DNA of 64,000 nucleotides, taken from positions 1 through 64,000 of the forward strand of contig JAWOAU010000059.1 of NCBI GenBank assembly GCA_046498385.1, in the 5' to 3' direction. Shown here piece after piece: positions 18,765 through 28,900 of this stretch (position 1 is the first letter of the stretch; each line of letters begins with the position of its first letter). This DNA is from Halarchaeoplasma sp046498385 (GTDB lineage: Archaea; Thermoplasmatota; Thermoplasmata; Halarchaeoplasmatales; Halarchaeoplasmataceae). The notes beneath the pieces were generated by a model that saw nothing but the letters and a program-made list of their open reading frames with translations, searched no databases and was not told the DNA's origin. Both the position numbers and the translations under genes were made by a program.

Positions 18765-20087
18765 ATGAGAAAAAAAAGTAAATTAACCGTAATAGCGGTG
18801 GTGACCCTCCTTATCATTTCAATATCTATTGTTGGTACGATCACGGCTCAAGCAGCAGATCATCCCTGGCCTTATCACGGGCAAAACACTAGGGGTACCA
18901 GGAGGAGTCCTTATGATACGGGTCACGTTGATGGAACTGTAAAATGGAGTCACCAGATCCCCAAAGCACCTTTACGGGCCATGCATACTCCGGCGATCGA
19001 CAAGGAAAATAATATTTACATCACGTATCAACCAAGCATCCGTGCCTTCAATTCAGAGGGTGAATTGATGTGGAATTCTACTCTCGATGCCCTCGTGTCC
19101 ACTTCGCCGGCATTAGGCCCGGACGGGAGTGTGTATGCAGGAGGATATGATGGGATACTTTACGTATTTGACCCTGATGATGGAAGTATAGATTGGACAT
19201 TTGACACCGGTTTAAGGGATGTAAAGATACGTTCTGACCCAGTTGTAACTTCAAAGAACGAGATATATTTTGGTACCGATGAAGGTGTATTCCTCGCCGT
19301 AGACGGTAATACCCGGACCGAGATGTGGCGCCTTTCCGTACCACAACCTACCCCGGAAAACCCCCGAGAGAGGGATATTTTTATATCCCCAGCCATAGCC
19401 GATGACGGGACGGTTTACTTTGGCTCTCTTAATCATTATTTTTATGCCGTAAAGGACGGAGATCTTTTGTGGGACTTAGAGTTGGATGGACAGATATGGT
19501 CGTCACCAGCGATAGCTGATGACGGTACAATCTACGTAGGAGATAGAAATTATGGGTTGGTCGCTCTGAGTCCAGAGGGCGAAGGAGTATGGAATTATCA
19601 GATACTTGATGAAGAAGACACAGTCTATGGCGTGATGAGTTCTCCGGCCATCGGAGATGACGGTACGATATATTTTGGAGCTATGGACAAAGGCATCTAT
19701 GCACTTTATCCCGACGAAGGGCTATCCAGGGAAGAAAGATTAAGATGGCATATTATGACGGATGCGGAGATAATGCAATCATCTCCCGCCGTTAGTGCAG
19801 ATGGAACGGTATATATCGGTTCATTTGACAAGGTGCTGTATGCCGTAGGTGAGAAAGATGGACATGTTTTATTGAACTGGTACTACAACACAACCGGTCC
19901 AATTGATTCATCACCGGCTATTGGTCCGGACGGTACGGTTTACGTAGGTAATATTCACGGTGAAGTTTTAGCCTTTACAGGGGAAGAAGGTGTTGCTTTG
20001 AACTGGTGGATCATAGGGTCCGTCCTGGGCATAATAGCAGGGGTTGCAGTGGCTTTCTTTTATAAAAAATACAAAGACATATCGTGA
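18765..20087 (+). CDS. Membrane-anchored PQQ-type beta-propeller protein
   Basis: A 440-residue surface protein. It has an N-terminal signal segment (MRKKSKLTVIAVVTLLIISI) and about eight propeller blades with the recurring DGTVYxG..xxxxYAV pattern, for example DGTVYFGSLNHYFYAV and DGTIYVGDRNYGLVAL. A C-terminal membrane helix (WWIIGSVLGIIAGVAVAFFY) is followed by a short basic tail. Such propellers resemble BamB or PQQ dehydrogenases but lack dehydrogenase residues here, so a scaffold or ligand-binding role outside the cell is more likely. A GAGGT ribosome site sits 5 nt before the ATG. The following UbiA gene starts 73 bp downstream. Confidence 0.8.
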   Translation: MRKKSKLTVIAVVTLLIISISIVGTITAQAADHPWPYHGQNTRGTRRSPYDTGHVDGTVKWSHQIPKAPLRAMHTPAIDKENNIYITYQPSIRAFNSEGELMWNSTLDALVSTSPALGPDGSVYAGGYDGILYVFDPDDGSIDWTFDTGLRDVKIRSDPVVTSKNEIYFGTDEGVFLAVDGNTRTEMWRLSVPQPTPENPRERDIFISPAIADDGTVYFGSLNHYFYAVKDGDLLWDLELDGQIWSSPAIADDGTIYVGDRNYGLVALSPEGEGVWNYQILDEEDTVYGVMSSPAIGDDGTIYFGAMDKGIYALYPDEGLSREERLRWHIMTDAEIMQSSPAVSADGTVYIGSFDKVLYAVGEKDGHVLLNWYYNTTGPIDSSPAIGPDGTVYVGNIHGEVLAFTGEEGVALNWWIIGSVLGIIAGVAVAFFYKKYKDIS

Positions 20088-20160
20088 TCCCAGGTAACAA
20101 AAAGATCAGAGTTTACCAAAAATCAGTTATCCAACCTATGGTTTAGTGTTTTGAAGAGTC

Positions 20161-21702
20161 ATGAAATCCTTGGATTTAAAGGCAATCTTGTACCCACCGG
20201 GACCGTCAACGATGCTGCTGTATTTTTTGGGGATGGGTCTAATAGATATATTTCTGCGGGTTTCATTCCTCGGTATTGAATATCTTTCACTGCATCAGTT
20301 CTATTTAAACACACTATTATTTGCTTTGTTTTTTGGGATACTTTTGATTTTGTTCAGAGCCTCATTTTCCGGTAAAAACACCTCTGATCCCATGAATATA
20401 TTAACAGATTATTATTGGATCCTTGCTCTGAACCCTTTTATTTGTTATGCGGTGTACGGCGGGATGGACGAGAATCTCATATCCGCCGGATTTATGGGCA
20501 TCTTTATTCCGGCCCTTATTCTTTCCTTCATAATAGGGTTCAGGATGGTGTTTAAAGAAGGAATACTCAGGTCTTTAATCTTCTCATCGGCGGCGGTCTT
20601 TTTATCCTTGCCCGTTTTTGTGGTTCGCCGGGTATCGTTGGTAGGAGTTCCCTACCGTTTCAAGCTCTACGAAACTTTTTCTCTGGATTTATTTTTTCAG
20701 TCCGGTTGGACCCAGGGCCTGCTCGTAAATCAAAAATATCACCTGCTGATAGTTCTGTTACTCATGGAAGTTTTCATAGTGTATTTCTTATGTGGTTACA
20801 AGTTCTTTTACAAAAAGTTCAAAAATATACTGCGGACGATCAAGCCATTCCGAACCCTGCATTTTATCATGATGGTGCTCTTGGGTGCTATCTTTGTCGG
20901 AGAGTTCGCTCCTGAAGAATCTCTTTCCCTGACCTCTATCAACCACTTCCCCTTCGTCTTCACAGCCGCATTTTGTGGGGTCTTGGCATGGCAGTTTACC
21001 ACCCTGCTTAACGATATTTATGACATGGACATAGATGTTCATGTTCATCCCACTCGTCCTCTGGTATCGGGTCATCTGAGCCGTCGACTATACTTGGATA
21101 TATCCATATTTACGGCCCTGCTGTCCACCCTGTTTTCCCTACTCCTTGGAATTCCGATAATGCTGTTTAATATTACTGCATTATTGTTAGCCGTTTTATA
21201 TTCTGTCCCTCCGTTCCGGCTGCGAGATAGGTTTTACGGGCATATATGTGTGGGATTAGGCAGCCTAATAGCTTTTTTGTTCGGTGTTTATTCTCCAACC
21301 CGTTGGAGGCACGGCATCTATACATCGTCCGAGATCACGGGTAGAAATATACCTTTTTTCCCGGAAGTGTTTTTCGTGTCTATTCTTATAGTCACCGTAC
21401 TTTCCATTTCCCCGCTGATCAACGCCCTTTCGGATTATGAAGGCGATAAAAGTTCCGGTGTGAAGAACGTATACACCGTGCTGGGATTTGAGAGAGGAAA
21501 AAAAGTGGTTTCGGTTTTGATAATACTGCTATTCATCTCGCCCCTCGTACTGTTTTCTTCATTAATAGATATGGTGATCTTATTCGCAGCGGGCGTCATC
21601 TCTTCCATAATATTTTACAGATTCGAGGATCACCGACCGGTATTCGGGATGTATTTTTTGGTATTGATCTATCTGTTACTCCGGTTCATTTCCTATCTGT
21701 GA
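20161..21702 (+). CDS. UbiA-family prenyltransferase with N-terminal membrane extension
   Basis: Integral membrane protein of 513 residues. The carboxy half is a UbiA prenyltransferase. The first Mg-diphosphate motif is NDIYDMDID, followed by RPLVSGHL, and the second is SDYEGDKSSG. It would join a polyprenyl diphosphate to an acceptor such as an aromatic ring, a glycerol lipid or a sugar. The first 240 residues are an extra hydrophobic domain of about six helices that standard UbiA enzymes (about 280-300 residues) lack. This makes digeranylgeranylglyceryl phosphate synthase an unlikely assignment. Substrate unknown. Confidence 0.75.
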   Translation: MKSLDLKAILYPPGPSTMLLYFLGMGLIDIFLRVSFLGIEYLSLHQFYLNTLLFALFFGILLILFRASFSGKNTSDPMNILTDYYWILALNPFICYAVYGGMDENLISAGFMGIFIPALILSFIIGFRMVFKEGILRSLIFSSAAVFLSLPVFVVRRVSLVGVPYRFKLYETFSLDLFFQSGWTQGLLVNQKYHLLIVLLLMEVFIVYFLCGYKFFYKKFKNILRTIKPFRTLHFIMMVLLGAIFVGEFAPEESLSLTSINHFPFVFTAAFCGVLAWQFTTLLNDIYDMDIDVHVHPTRPLVSGHLSRRLYLDISIFTALLSTLFSLLLGIPIMLFNITALLLAVLYSVPPFRLRDRFYGHICVGLGSLIAFLFGVYSPTRWRHGIYTSSEITGRNIPFFPEVFFVSILIVTVLSISPLINALSDYEGDKSSGVKNVYTVLGFERGKKVVSVLIILLFISPLVLFSSLIDMVILFAAGVISSIIFYRFEDHRPVFGMYFLVLIYLLLRFISYL

Positions 21703-22027
21703 AGGTCAAGGAGGTATCTGTCTGTTGAATTTCGTGCTGGCTGTTATTACATCCGAGATAGTTTTTTGAACGCCCCTTCACAGCCTGATCGTTTTTTCCT
21801 CAGGTTCAGGTGCTTTATAGATGTTGTGAACTACACCGCCTCAAGTGACGTTGCTTCCTACGAGTACAATATCTATTCTTGTATGGCAATGCCTGTTTGT
21901 CGTGGATTATTTACGTTCTGCATCCAGTAGTCATAGCCTCGCTCATTTTCATGATAAGCTGTCACAAGCAGCACTTTTTTTGTCAACTTCCATCTCAATA
22001 AGTATAAGACATATAAGATATAAAAAT
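21703..22027. other. Intergenic region without a supported gene
   Basis: This 325-bp gap lies between two converging genes. A 78-residue plus-strand frame at 21845-22081 overlaps the pheT 3' end and has no protein-like features. Minus-strand frames are short and broken. I see no tRNA, hairpin of note or insertion sequence. It may hold a decayed gene I cannot identify. Confidence 0.4.
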
Positions 22028-23659
22028 CTATTTAAATATCTTGTAAAGACTCAACTCAAAAGCCGTCGCAGGGTACTCTAATCCGAAGTTGGTGAGTACC
22101 TTGGGATGCATCTCCCCGAATACGCCTATTTCTTCTCTTTTGACGTTCACTGAGGCACACCTACCCGGGATGAAGGACGGGTGCCTTTTTTCTTCTATGC
22201 TGAACTCCAGTCCCATGCTCCTGATAATACCGTCGATCATTGACTTCATGGCGGTGAAGCCGGTGTCGGGTCCCAATAAAACCGCCGCCGCATGTGTTTT
22301 CTGTCTGTATTCCTCAACAACATCACCTATTTCAAACAGCTTTTGAGGGAGGGGATTTTTTCGGTTATCCTTGAGATTTTTCATCAACGATGGCAGCAGC
22401 CATACTCGTAAACAAGAGCTTTCCTCGCTAACCGGATTCTCAATTTTTACAAATGTGTCCGGTCTGTTTCGCTCCATGAGATCGAATTCTCTGTTAGGGC
22501 TGCTCAGGGTAAAGTTCATCACTTCGTTGAAACCGTAACCTAACATCAGTTCGGAAAGTGTCTCTTCTCTCCTTTTAGATGGTAAAGGTTCGCCAAATGT
22601 TAGTTCTTGAGGCCTCTCTCCGGAAAAGCGGTGATAGTCGTAGGCCATGGCGATGTCTTCTATAACGTCCCAGGGGTGGATAATATCGTGTCGATATGCC
22701 GGATACAGTACCGTCAGAAAATCTTCGTGTACCTCTCCGGGCTCGTAACGCATCCTAGCAAGTAGCTCTTTTATTTCTGAGGCCTTTAGTTCGATCCCGA
22801 GCAGTTTTTTAACCTCTGGAATTGATATGTCTATCTTTAACGGGGATAGATCGGGGTAAAATATCTCCTTTTTACCGTAGAATACTTTTGTACCATGTAT
22901 TTCCCCCCCTCTTTCTGCGAACATGGTGCAGAGTATGTTTAAACTCTGCTCCAAGGCCTTCAGGTCCGTTCCGGTCATATCTATGTATAAACTTTTTGAG
23001 TCTGTGGTAACCTCGGTCAGTCTGCCGTTTATCACGGGAGGAAAGGAGAGTACCCTTTCTTTGGAATCGACTATAAGGGGATATCTTTCCGCCCCCTTCA
23101 GCAGATGTGCATATTCTTGACCTTTTTCATGCCTTTTCAGTATCTCTTTTAAGGTCATCTCTTTACCGTGGTTCAAGGGTACGAAGGATGTTGTAGAGGG
23201 GTTTACACCCTTGTACACGAACGGAGGCGTCACCTTAGAAAGGTCGTGTACGCCTATAGCCACTTTTTCCCTTCCCCTGCCCAGTGTAAGGTGGAGTTTT
23301 TCCTGGGTGTTCATGAGGGATTTAAGGAATCTTTGGTCTATGTGGGTGTTTTCAATCACCGCAGTGACGATATAGGGCCTTACATCTTGTACGCTTAGTT
23401 CCACCTCGGTCGCTATTCCTGAATCCTTTACCTCGTATGTTGGAATACCTTTATCGATGTGGTTGAAACCCCGGAGGGCCCTAGCGATTCCTTCTACCGA
23501 CAACATGTCGCATCTATCCGGGTAGACCTCCAAAGACAAATCGTCTTTTTCGTATTTTTCCACCTCCACCGCCATCTTCGGCAGCAGTTTCAGCATCTCT
23601 TTTGTCGGCGTCTCGGATAGTTGAGACAGCTCGTCCGCACTGACCGTTATTATGGGCAT
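22028..23659 (-). CDS. pheT: Phenylalanyl-tRNA synthetase beta subunit, archaeal type
   Basis: Partner of the alpha subunit in the heterotetramer that charges tRNA-Phe. At 543 residues from the ATG at 23659 (MPIITVSADELSQL) it matches the archaeal/eukaryal form, which lacks the bacterial N-terminal OB and C-terminal anticodon domains. Recognisable parts are the amino recognition domain, a B3/B4 editing region (about 100-270, including TEVTTDSKSLYIDMTGTD), a B5 domain (about 290-360, DISIPEVKKLLGIEL and YPAYRHDIIHPWDVIEDIA) and the catalytic-like core with NFTLSSPNREFD and PGRCASVNV. A GTG or TTG start further upstream is less likely. pheS is not adjacent. Confidence 0.9.
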   Translation of the reverse strand: MPIITVSADELSQLSETPTKEMLKLLPKMAVEVEKYEKDDLSLEVYPDRCDMLSVEGIARALRGFNHIDKGIPTYEVKDSGIATEVELSVQDVRPYIVTAVIENTHIDQRFLKSLMNTQEKLHLTLGRGREKVAIGVHDLSKVTPPFVYKGVNPSTTSFVPLNHGKEMTLKEILKRHEKGQEYAHLLKGAERYPLIVDSKERVLSFPPVINGRLTEVTTDSKSLYIDMTGTDLKALEQSLNILCTMFAERGGEIHGTKVFYGKKEIFYPDLSPLKIDISIPEVKKLLGIELKASEIKELLARMRYEPGEVHEDFLTVLYPAYRHDIIHPWDVIEDIAMAYDYHRFSGERPQELTFGEPLPSKRREETLSELMLGYGFNEVMNFTLSSPNREFDLMERNRPDTFVKIENPVSEESSCLRVWLLPSLMKNLKDNRKNPLPQKLFEIGDVVEEYRQKTHAAAVLLGPDTGFTAMKSMIDGIIRSMGLEFSIEEKRHPSFIPGRCASVNVKREEIGVFGEMHPKVLTNFGLEYPATAFELSLYKIFK

Positions 23660-23722
23660 GCTTTGAAGTATCCATAGGATACATATATTTCTTTGGTTTA
23701 ACACCCGGCGTTACATTATTAT

Positions 23723-24277
23723 ATGTTATCTACCCCTTCTTTTTTGATGATGCATAGTTCTGACGAGGATAACGAGGAAGATGTCGAGTTGATCTTAGAG
23801 GCCGTGCTTTTCTCCGCGGGACGTCCACTGTCCGTACCTGAGCTCGAGGGGATGACCGGTATAGACCGCAGGGAATTGAGGTCGGCGGTAAATAAATTGA
23901 CACGTATGTACGGCAGCAGAAAATCGGCAATAGAGATCAAAAAGATAGGTACCAGTTACTCCATGCAGTTGTCACCTAGTTACGTTTCCTATGGAGTCCA
24001 GGTCCAGGAATCCGAGATGGAAGAGGAGCTGCTCAAAACGGCGGCACTTATAGCTTATTATCAGCCCATACGGCAGAGCGACCTTAAGAAGAAACAGGGT
24101 GAAAAGGTGTACCGACATGTGGACGAACTCAAAAAGAAGGGGCTGATACTAGTGGAGAGAGACGGAAGGACTTATTCCCTCCGTACAAGCTCCAAATTCC
24201 AGGAGTATTTCGGCCTTGAGGCCGGAGATAGGGAGGAATTGAAAAAGCTCATGGCGGAGAAGGCAGGGATAAAATAG
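23723..24277 (+). CDS. scpB: Segregation and condensation protein B (ScpB)
   Basis: A 184-residue kleisin partner of the SMC-ScpA complex that organises chromosomes. Two winged-helix domains are visible: residues about 18-90 (LILEAVLFSAGRPLSVPELEGMTGID) and about 105-170 (LLKTAALIAYYQPIRQSDLKKKQGE, then VDELKKKGLILVERDGRTYSL). The length fits archaeal ScpB. Neither smc nor scpA is adjacent in this window. A start at one of the ATGs at 23747/23750 is possible, since the first residues are poorly conserved. It is divergent from pheT, with about 60 bp for both promoters. Confidence 0.85.
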   Translation: MLSTPSFLMMHSSDEDNEEDVELILEAVLFSAGRPLSVPELEGMTGIDRRELRSAVNKLTRMYGSRKSAIEIKKIGTSYSMQLSPSYVSYGVQVQESEMEEELLKTAALIAYYQPIRQSDLKKKQGEKVYRHVDELKKKGLILVERDGRTYSLRTSSKFQEYFGLEAGDREELKKLMAEKAGIK

Positions 24278-24283
24278 TTTAGC

Positions 24284-24988
24284 TTATTCATTGAGCTTTT
24301 TGTGGGTACGGGACAAGACTCCCATGATACGATGATAATCCCATGGACTAGTCTTCGCCCTTCCCAGTAATCTTCTGAGGGTAACGGCGGTTTTTTCTTT
24401 TTTGTGATCGGGATACTTTATATCCTGCAGTATGAGTTCGAATAGCTCTATGACCCTCTCCTTTTCGTTTTCTGTGATTTCATCTTCTATGTCTTCGGTG
24501 GCAGCTACTTCCTCTACATATAATGTATATAGTACCACGGCTACGGCATGGGATAGGTTCATGATAGGATATTCCTCGGAGGTTGGGATGGTGACGAGCC
24601 GGTCGCACAGAGCTAGTTCATGGTTGTAAAGACCGGTGTCTTCTCTGCCGAACAATATGGCTATTTTTCCATCGAATTGTGACACGTCCTTAGCGAAAGC
24701 AAAAGGTTCCTCAGAACGTCTTAAAACTTCTTTTTCTTTTTTTGTATCTATCCCTGTAGTGCCTATCAGCATATTGAATGTCGGTAAAATCTCTTCTAAG
24801 TTGGCATATATTTTCGCGGATTCCAGCACGTCGTAGGCATGTTTTGCCCTGCACAACGCTTCGTCGTCCAGTTTCGGCGGGTTGATCATTATCAGATCGT
24901 GATATCCAAAATTTTTCATCGCCCGGGACACCGCTCCTATGTTGCCGGTGAATTTTGGTTCCATAAGTATTACCGAAATGTTTACCAT
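24284..24988 (-). CDS. trmJ: TrmJ-like tRNA 2'-O-methyltransferase (SPOUT family)
   Basis: About 234 residues from the ATG at 24988; a TTG seven codons upstream is unlikely. It belongs to the TrmH/SpoU family of knotted methyltransferases that use S-adenosylmethionine to methylate ribose 2'-OH groups. The three family motifs are present: NIGAVSRAMKNFG, ILFGREDTGL and IPTSEEYPIMNLSHAVAVVLY. The length and the helical C-terminal extension match archaeal TrmJ, which modifies position 32 of tRNA. The precise target is inferred from the family. It ends 6 bp from the convergent scpB stop. Confidence 0.82.
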   Translation of the reverse strand: MVNISVILMEPKFTGNIGAVSRAMKNFGYHDLIMINPPKLDDEALCRAKHAYDVLESAKIYANLEEILPTFNMLIGTTGIDTKKEKEVLRRSEEPFAFAKDVSQFDGKIAILFGREDTGLYNHELALCDRLVTIPTSEEYPIMNLSHAVAVVLYTLYVEEVAATEDIEDEITENEKERVIELFELILQDIKYPDHKKEKTAVTLRRLLGRAKTSPWDYHRIMGVLSRTHKKLNE

Positions 24989-25073
24989 ATTTTTGTTTAA
25001 ACCGGTCAAGTTATTAAAAAGTTAGCTGTTTGTAATGCATACCGTTGATACGTTGAAGTATGAAAAGATTAAA

Positions 25074-25721
25074 TTAAGCTATGTTAGCTATTTTACCGAT
25101 ATCTCCAGGATTTAATGGAAATAAATACGTTTCTTCCCTTTCAACTAGGAAATGCAGTACGGTCTCTCCTTCTGCGGTTTCGATCTCTTGATAATTGAAC
25201 CCGAAGGCCCTTACCATTGGAAAAGGGGTGAGGTATGTGTATGTTAATATGATCCGGTAGTCCTTCAGGGTGTAAACTGCGATACGTCCTGGTACTGAGG
25301 TTAACTCGTCAAGATCCACCCTTTCGCTTATCTCGTTGAATTTCCATCTAGGGTCTTCCTGCATCTGCTGAATTACTTCGTCGGTATCATAGGTCGGTCC
25401 TAGAGAAGATTGAACGGGGTCTATTATGGTTGGACTAAACAGAGATCCTCCTATCCTCTCTTCCCTGACCCGAGTTTCCGCTATCCCGGAAGCGCTAAAT
25501 CCCCATAACGGTAGACAGATCAATATCAATACGGTAAAAAGAACTATACTTTTTTTTGCATCTGTTTCGGCTTTTTTAATCCCAACCTCTAATCGTTTTT
25601 TTTTCCAACCTTCTTTTACCACCTTTACAAACTTTATATCGTTCCAAAGTTTCCAGGACACGACGACGAGAATGATCGGGATAGCTATGTAATATAGGGT
25701 GACGGATAGGATAATATGCAT
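25074..25721 (-). CDS. Two-helix membrane protein with extracytoplasmic domain, unknown
   Basis: A 215-residue protein. An N-terminal hydrophobic helix (ILSVTLYYIAIPIILVVVSW) is followed by a basic cytoplasmic loop (KEGWKKKRLEVGIKKAETDAKK) and a second helix (VLFTVLILICLPLWGFSA). About 130 residues predicted outside the cell follow, with VPGRIAVYTLKDYRIILTYTYLTPF near the end. No family is recognised. It stands alone, between trmJ and the peptide-binding protein, in the opposite direction to the latter. Confidence 0.55.
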   Translation of the reverse strand: MHIILSVTLYYIAIPIILVVVSWKLWNDIKFVKVVKEGWKKKRLEVGIKKAETDAKKSIVLFTVLILICLPLWGFSASGIAETRVREERIGGSLFSPTIIDPVQSSLGPTYDTDEVIQQMQEDPRWKFNEISERVDLDELTSVPGRIAVYTLKDYRIILTYTYLTPFPMVRAFGFNYQEIETAEGETVLHFLVEREETYLFPLNPGDIGKIANIA

Positions 25722-25898
25722 ATATACCGTATCAGCGATTACAGATATGGATTAATAATCTTTCCCCGGAAGATTAAGATAAACTGCAGCGGCGCATGTT
25801 ATTTCGTCGAGGTAAAGAAGATAGTTAACACATTTTATTTGAAATTAGACAAGAACTCACAACAAACTATCTCAAGAAAGGGCCGATTTAGCAAAACA

Positions 25899-25906
25899 TT
25901 TAAATA
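25899..25906 (+). promoter_or_regulatory. TATA box of the peptide transporter operon
   Basis: TTTAAATA, about 40 bp before the ATG at 25946. The expected transcript start near 25928-25932 leaves a short leader containing GAGGT. This agrees with the downstream ATG rather than the GTG at 25922. Confidence 0.55.
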
Positions 25907-25945
25907 CAATTCATAATCTTCGTGGTAGTTAGAGGTAGAATAACC

Positions 25946-28900
25946 ATGAAATGGAAAAAGATGATGAGCCTGCTATTGGTTGCTGTTTTAATCGGCAGCC
26001 TCTTTGCAGCGTTTGGAAGCAGTCTAGCATCGGCAGAAGGTGAGTATGTCGATGAGATACGACTGGAAGTAAGAATGGAACAGAGTGTTGGTGTCGGGGA
26101 TGCGGCCACAGGAGTGATAGACGCATTCCTCCAAGCAGTAGATGGACCGACCTACGATGGAATTGACGACGAATGGAAAGCTAATTTGATTCCATTGGAA
26201 AGCTTCGGTAGCTACACAGAGTTTTCGTACAATACCGCTTGGACCGAAGACTCCGGATTCGAAGTGGATACCACCGGCGATGGAGATCTACAAGTGAACC
26301 CCTTCGCAATGAGGGAGATACGTTTCGCAACTAACTTCATAGTCAGCAGACAGGAGTACGTTGAGGAACTCTACGATGGGTTTTCCATACCTATGTATCA
26401 GGCCATATCTCCAAGTAACCCATCTTATGATGCGGAACTTAGACAGATAGACGAAAAATATGGCTTGACCTATGCAGGTGACTTCGAAAGGGGATACAAC
26501 ATGATACAGGATGCAATGACTGATGCCATGAACAATCCAGACATTGCAGGCGAGATACGGACCCCTGAAGACTCTCCTACTAACTACTGGCAGTACAAAG
26601 CACCCGGTGGTGCTTGGGAAGATATCGAGGTACATATGCTGATCCGTGTGGAAGACACCCGTCAAGAAATAGGTCTAAACCTTGCAGATCTACTCGAAGA
26701 TTGTCACATAAAGGCAGAACGGGATGTGCAGGATAGAGACGCCATAGATATATGGCTATTCACAGACCCTGCGGACATGGAATGGAGCTTGTACACCGGT
26801 GGTTGGATTTCATCGGCTACAGTAGCTTACCAGCACGCCACACCTGTTCAGTTCTACACTGATTATTACCCATATATGCCTGGAGGTATCTTTGGAGAAA
26901 CAAATAGATACTACCACCTGAGAGACGAGCCCTATGCCCAGGAGTTGCTTGAGGATTGGGCAAATCCATTGATGGCTGGACAGATATCGGATGAGGAAAC
27001 CTACTGGGAGTATGTAAGGCATATTTCAGATGTCGGCGTATACCAGGGTGCACGGGTATTCCTGGAGAACTCGGCGGATATAGTCCCGTTGAATGATGAG
27101 GCGGTAGTTGAAGTCGCCGCCGATGCGGTAACTGGATGGTCTCAGATATTTTCACCAAGGACTCTCAAGACCCAGGACGGCACCTTCACTGCAGCTCAAT
27201 TCTCCGCCGCAGGTGTATTGTACATGGATAACTTCAACAATATTGATGGTTCATCCGATTACTACGGCATCCTGCAACAGAGAATATGTTTTGACCCCGG
27301 CACAACCTTAGATCCTAGCAAAGGCACTTCCATACCTGTTAGGGCGGACTTCGTGGACGATAACGGCGAGTATATGCTGGATATGGACTATCATTTCGAT
27401 AACGACGGAAACTTGGTAAAGGAACTCCCGATACCGGATAACGATAACGTCTGGTTCTACGACGTGCAGGCCGAGGAATGGATCAACGGCGGTCATGAAT
27501 ATGTACCGATAATGGAAGGTGATCCACCTGTTCAGACCGGTGCTGATCTTACGGAAGTCGATACGGTGGCAACCGCTGTTACCTACGACTATCACCTTGG
27601 TAAGTGGCACTCGGGACACGATTTGACGACCCGGGACATACTAGCTTGGCACGCCTTTTCAATGCAGCTTTCATACGGTCCAGAATGGGGTGCCGTAGGA
27701 GACCAGTACTACCATGTAGGCTACGGTACTCAAAATAGACCTTATTACCAAAACGTGAAGGCGATCGAGGTCATCGACGCAGAAGAAGGCATATTGAAAT
27801 TCTACGGTGATTACACCTTCCCTGCCGAATCAGAGATGGCTGGTTACTATGGTACATTCCCACAACACCCTTGGCAGATGTACGAGGCGGTCTCTCATCT
27901 AAGAGGTCAAACGGAGCTTGCATCTACCGATACGGTCTACGAATGGAGTAATATACCTGGTGCAGAATACGTTCACTGGATCAGCTCATCCCAGACCGTT
28001 GACTACAGCGATACCCTTGCCAACATAGCCGATGATGGATGGATACCACCTTATCTACAGAGTGGTCCGACGCCGATCACGGTTGGTGAGCTTGAGAACG
28101 AGATCGATGCGATACGTGGTTTCCAAGATCAATATGAACTATCGTTCATTTCTCAGGGACCTTTCATCTTTGTACGGTACGATACAGCTAACTTAGTTGT
28201 TGAAATGGAGAGACACCCGTACCCCGATTACCCGTTACCCGACGATTACTGGAGAGACAAGTTGTACGTAGCTGGAATGCGGCATGGAACCATGACTGCA
28301 CCAACCGAGGTCGTAGCCGGTGAAGCACTCGAAGCAGATGTGCGAGTCAGGGTATTCGAACAATATCCTCTCAGGAGAACACGAAACCTGGATCCCGCAG
28401 TGGATGACTATGAGGCTGAAGTCACCATATACGACGAATTCGACACAGTAGTAGACACTTTCGAGCCGGATTATGTGAATACAGATGGATCTTATCTTGC
28501 GGTTACCTTGCCCGGCAGCTTCACGACTGATCTTGAGGAGGGGTTCTATACCATAGAATTCCAGTCCAAGTTAGTTGACGAGGTAGCTACATCGGTTTCC
28601 AGTGCATCTTTCTGGCTTGCTGAGGAGAGTGCAGGTGGCCTCATCAACCATGAACTAGAGATCGAACCTACCAGCGGATATGCACCGCTAGAAGTTGACA
28701 TCACGGTAAGTGCCGAAAACACCGGTGGTGAAGAACTGAGTGAGACGATAACTCTTGACGGTGCCGATACGGGATACACACTTAACGTCTCGGCCGGTGA
28801 AACCGCAGAGGAAACCTTCACACATACATTGGATGAGGTAGGCGAGTATACCTTTGAATTTGGTCCTGTATCTAGGGAAGTATCTGTAGTGGAAAAACCA

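Noticed and set aside
21845..22081. 78-residue plus-strand frame
   Set aside because: It overlaps the pheT 3' end, lacks a ribosome site and has no recognisable motifs.
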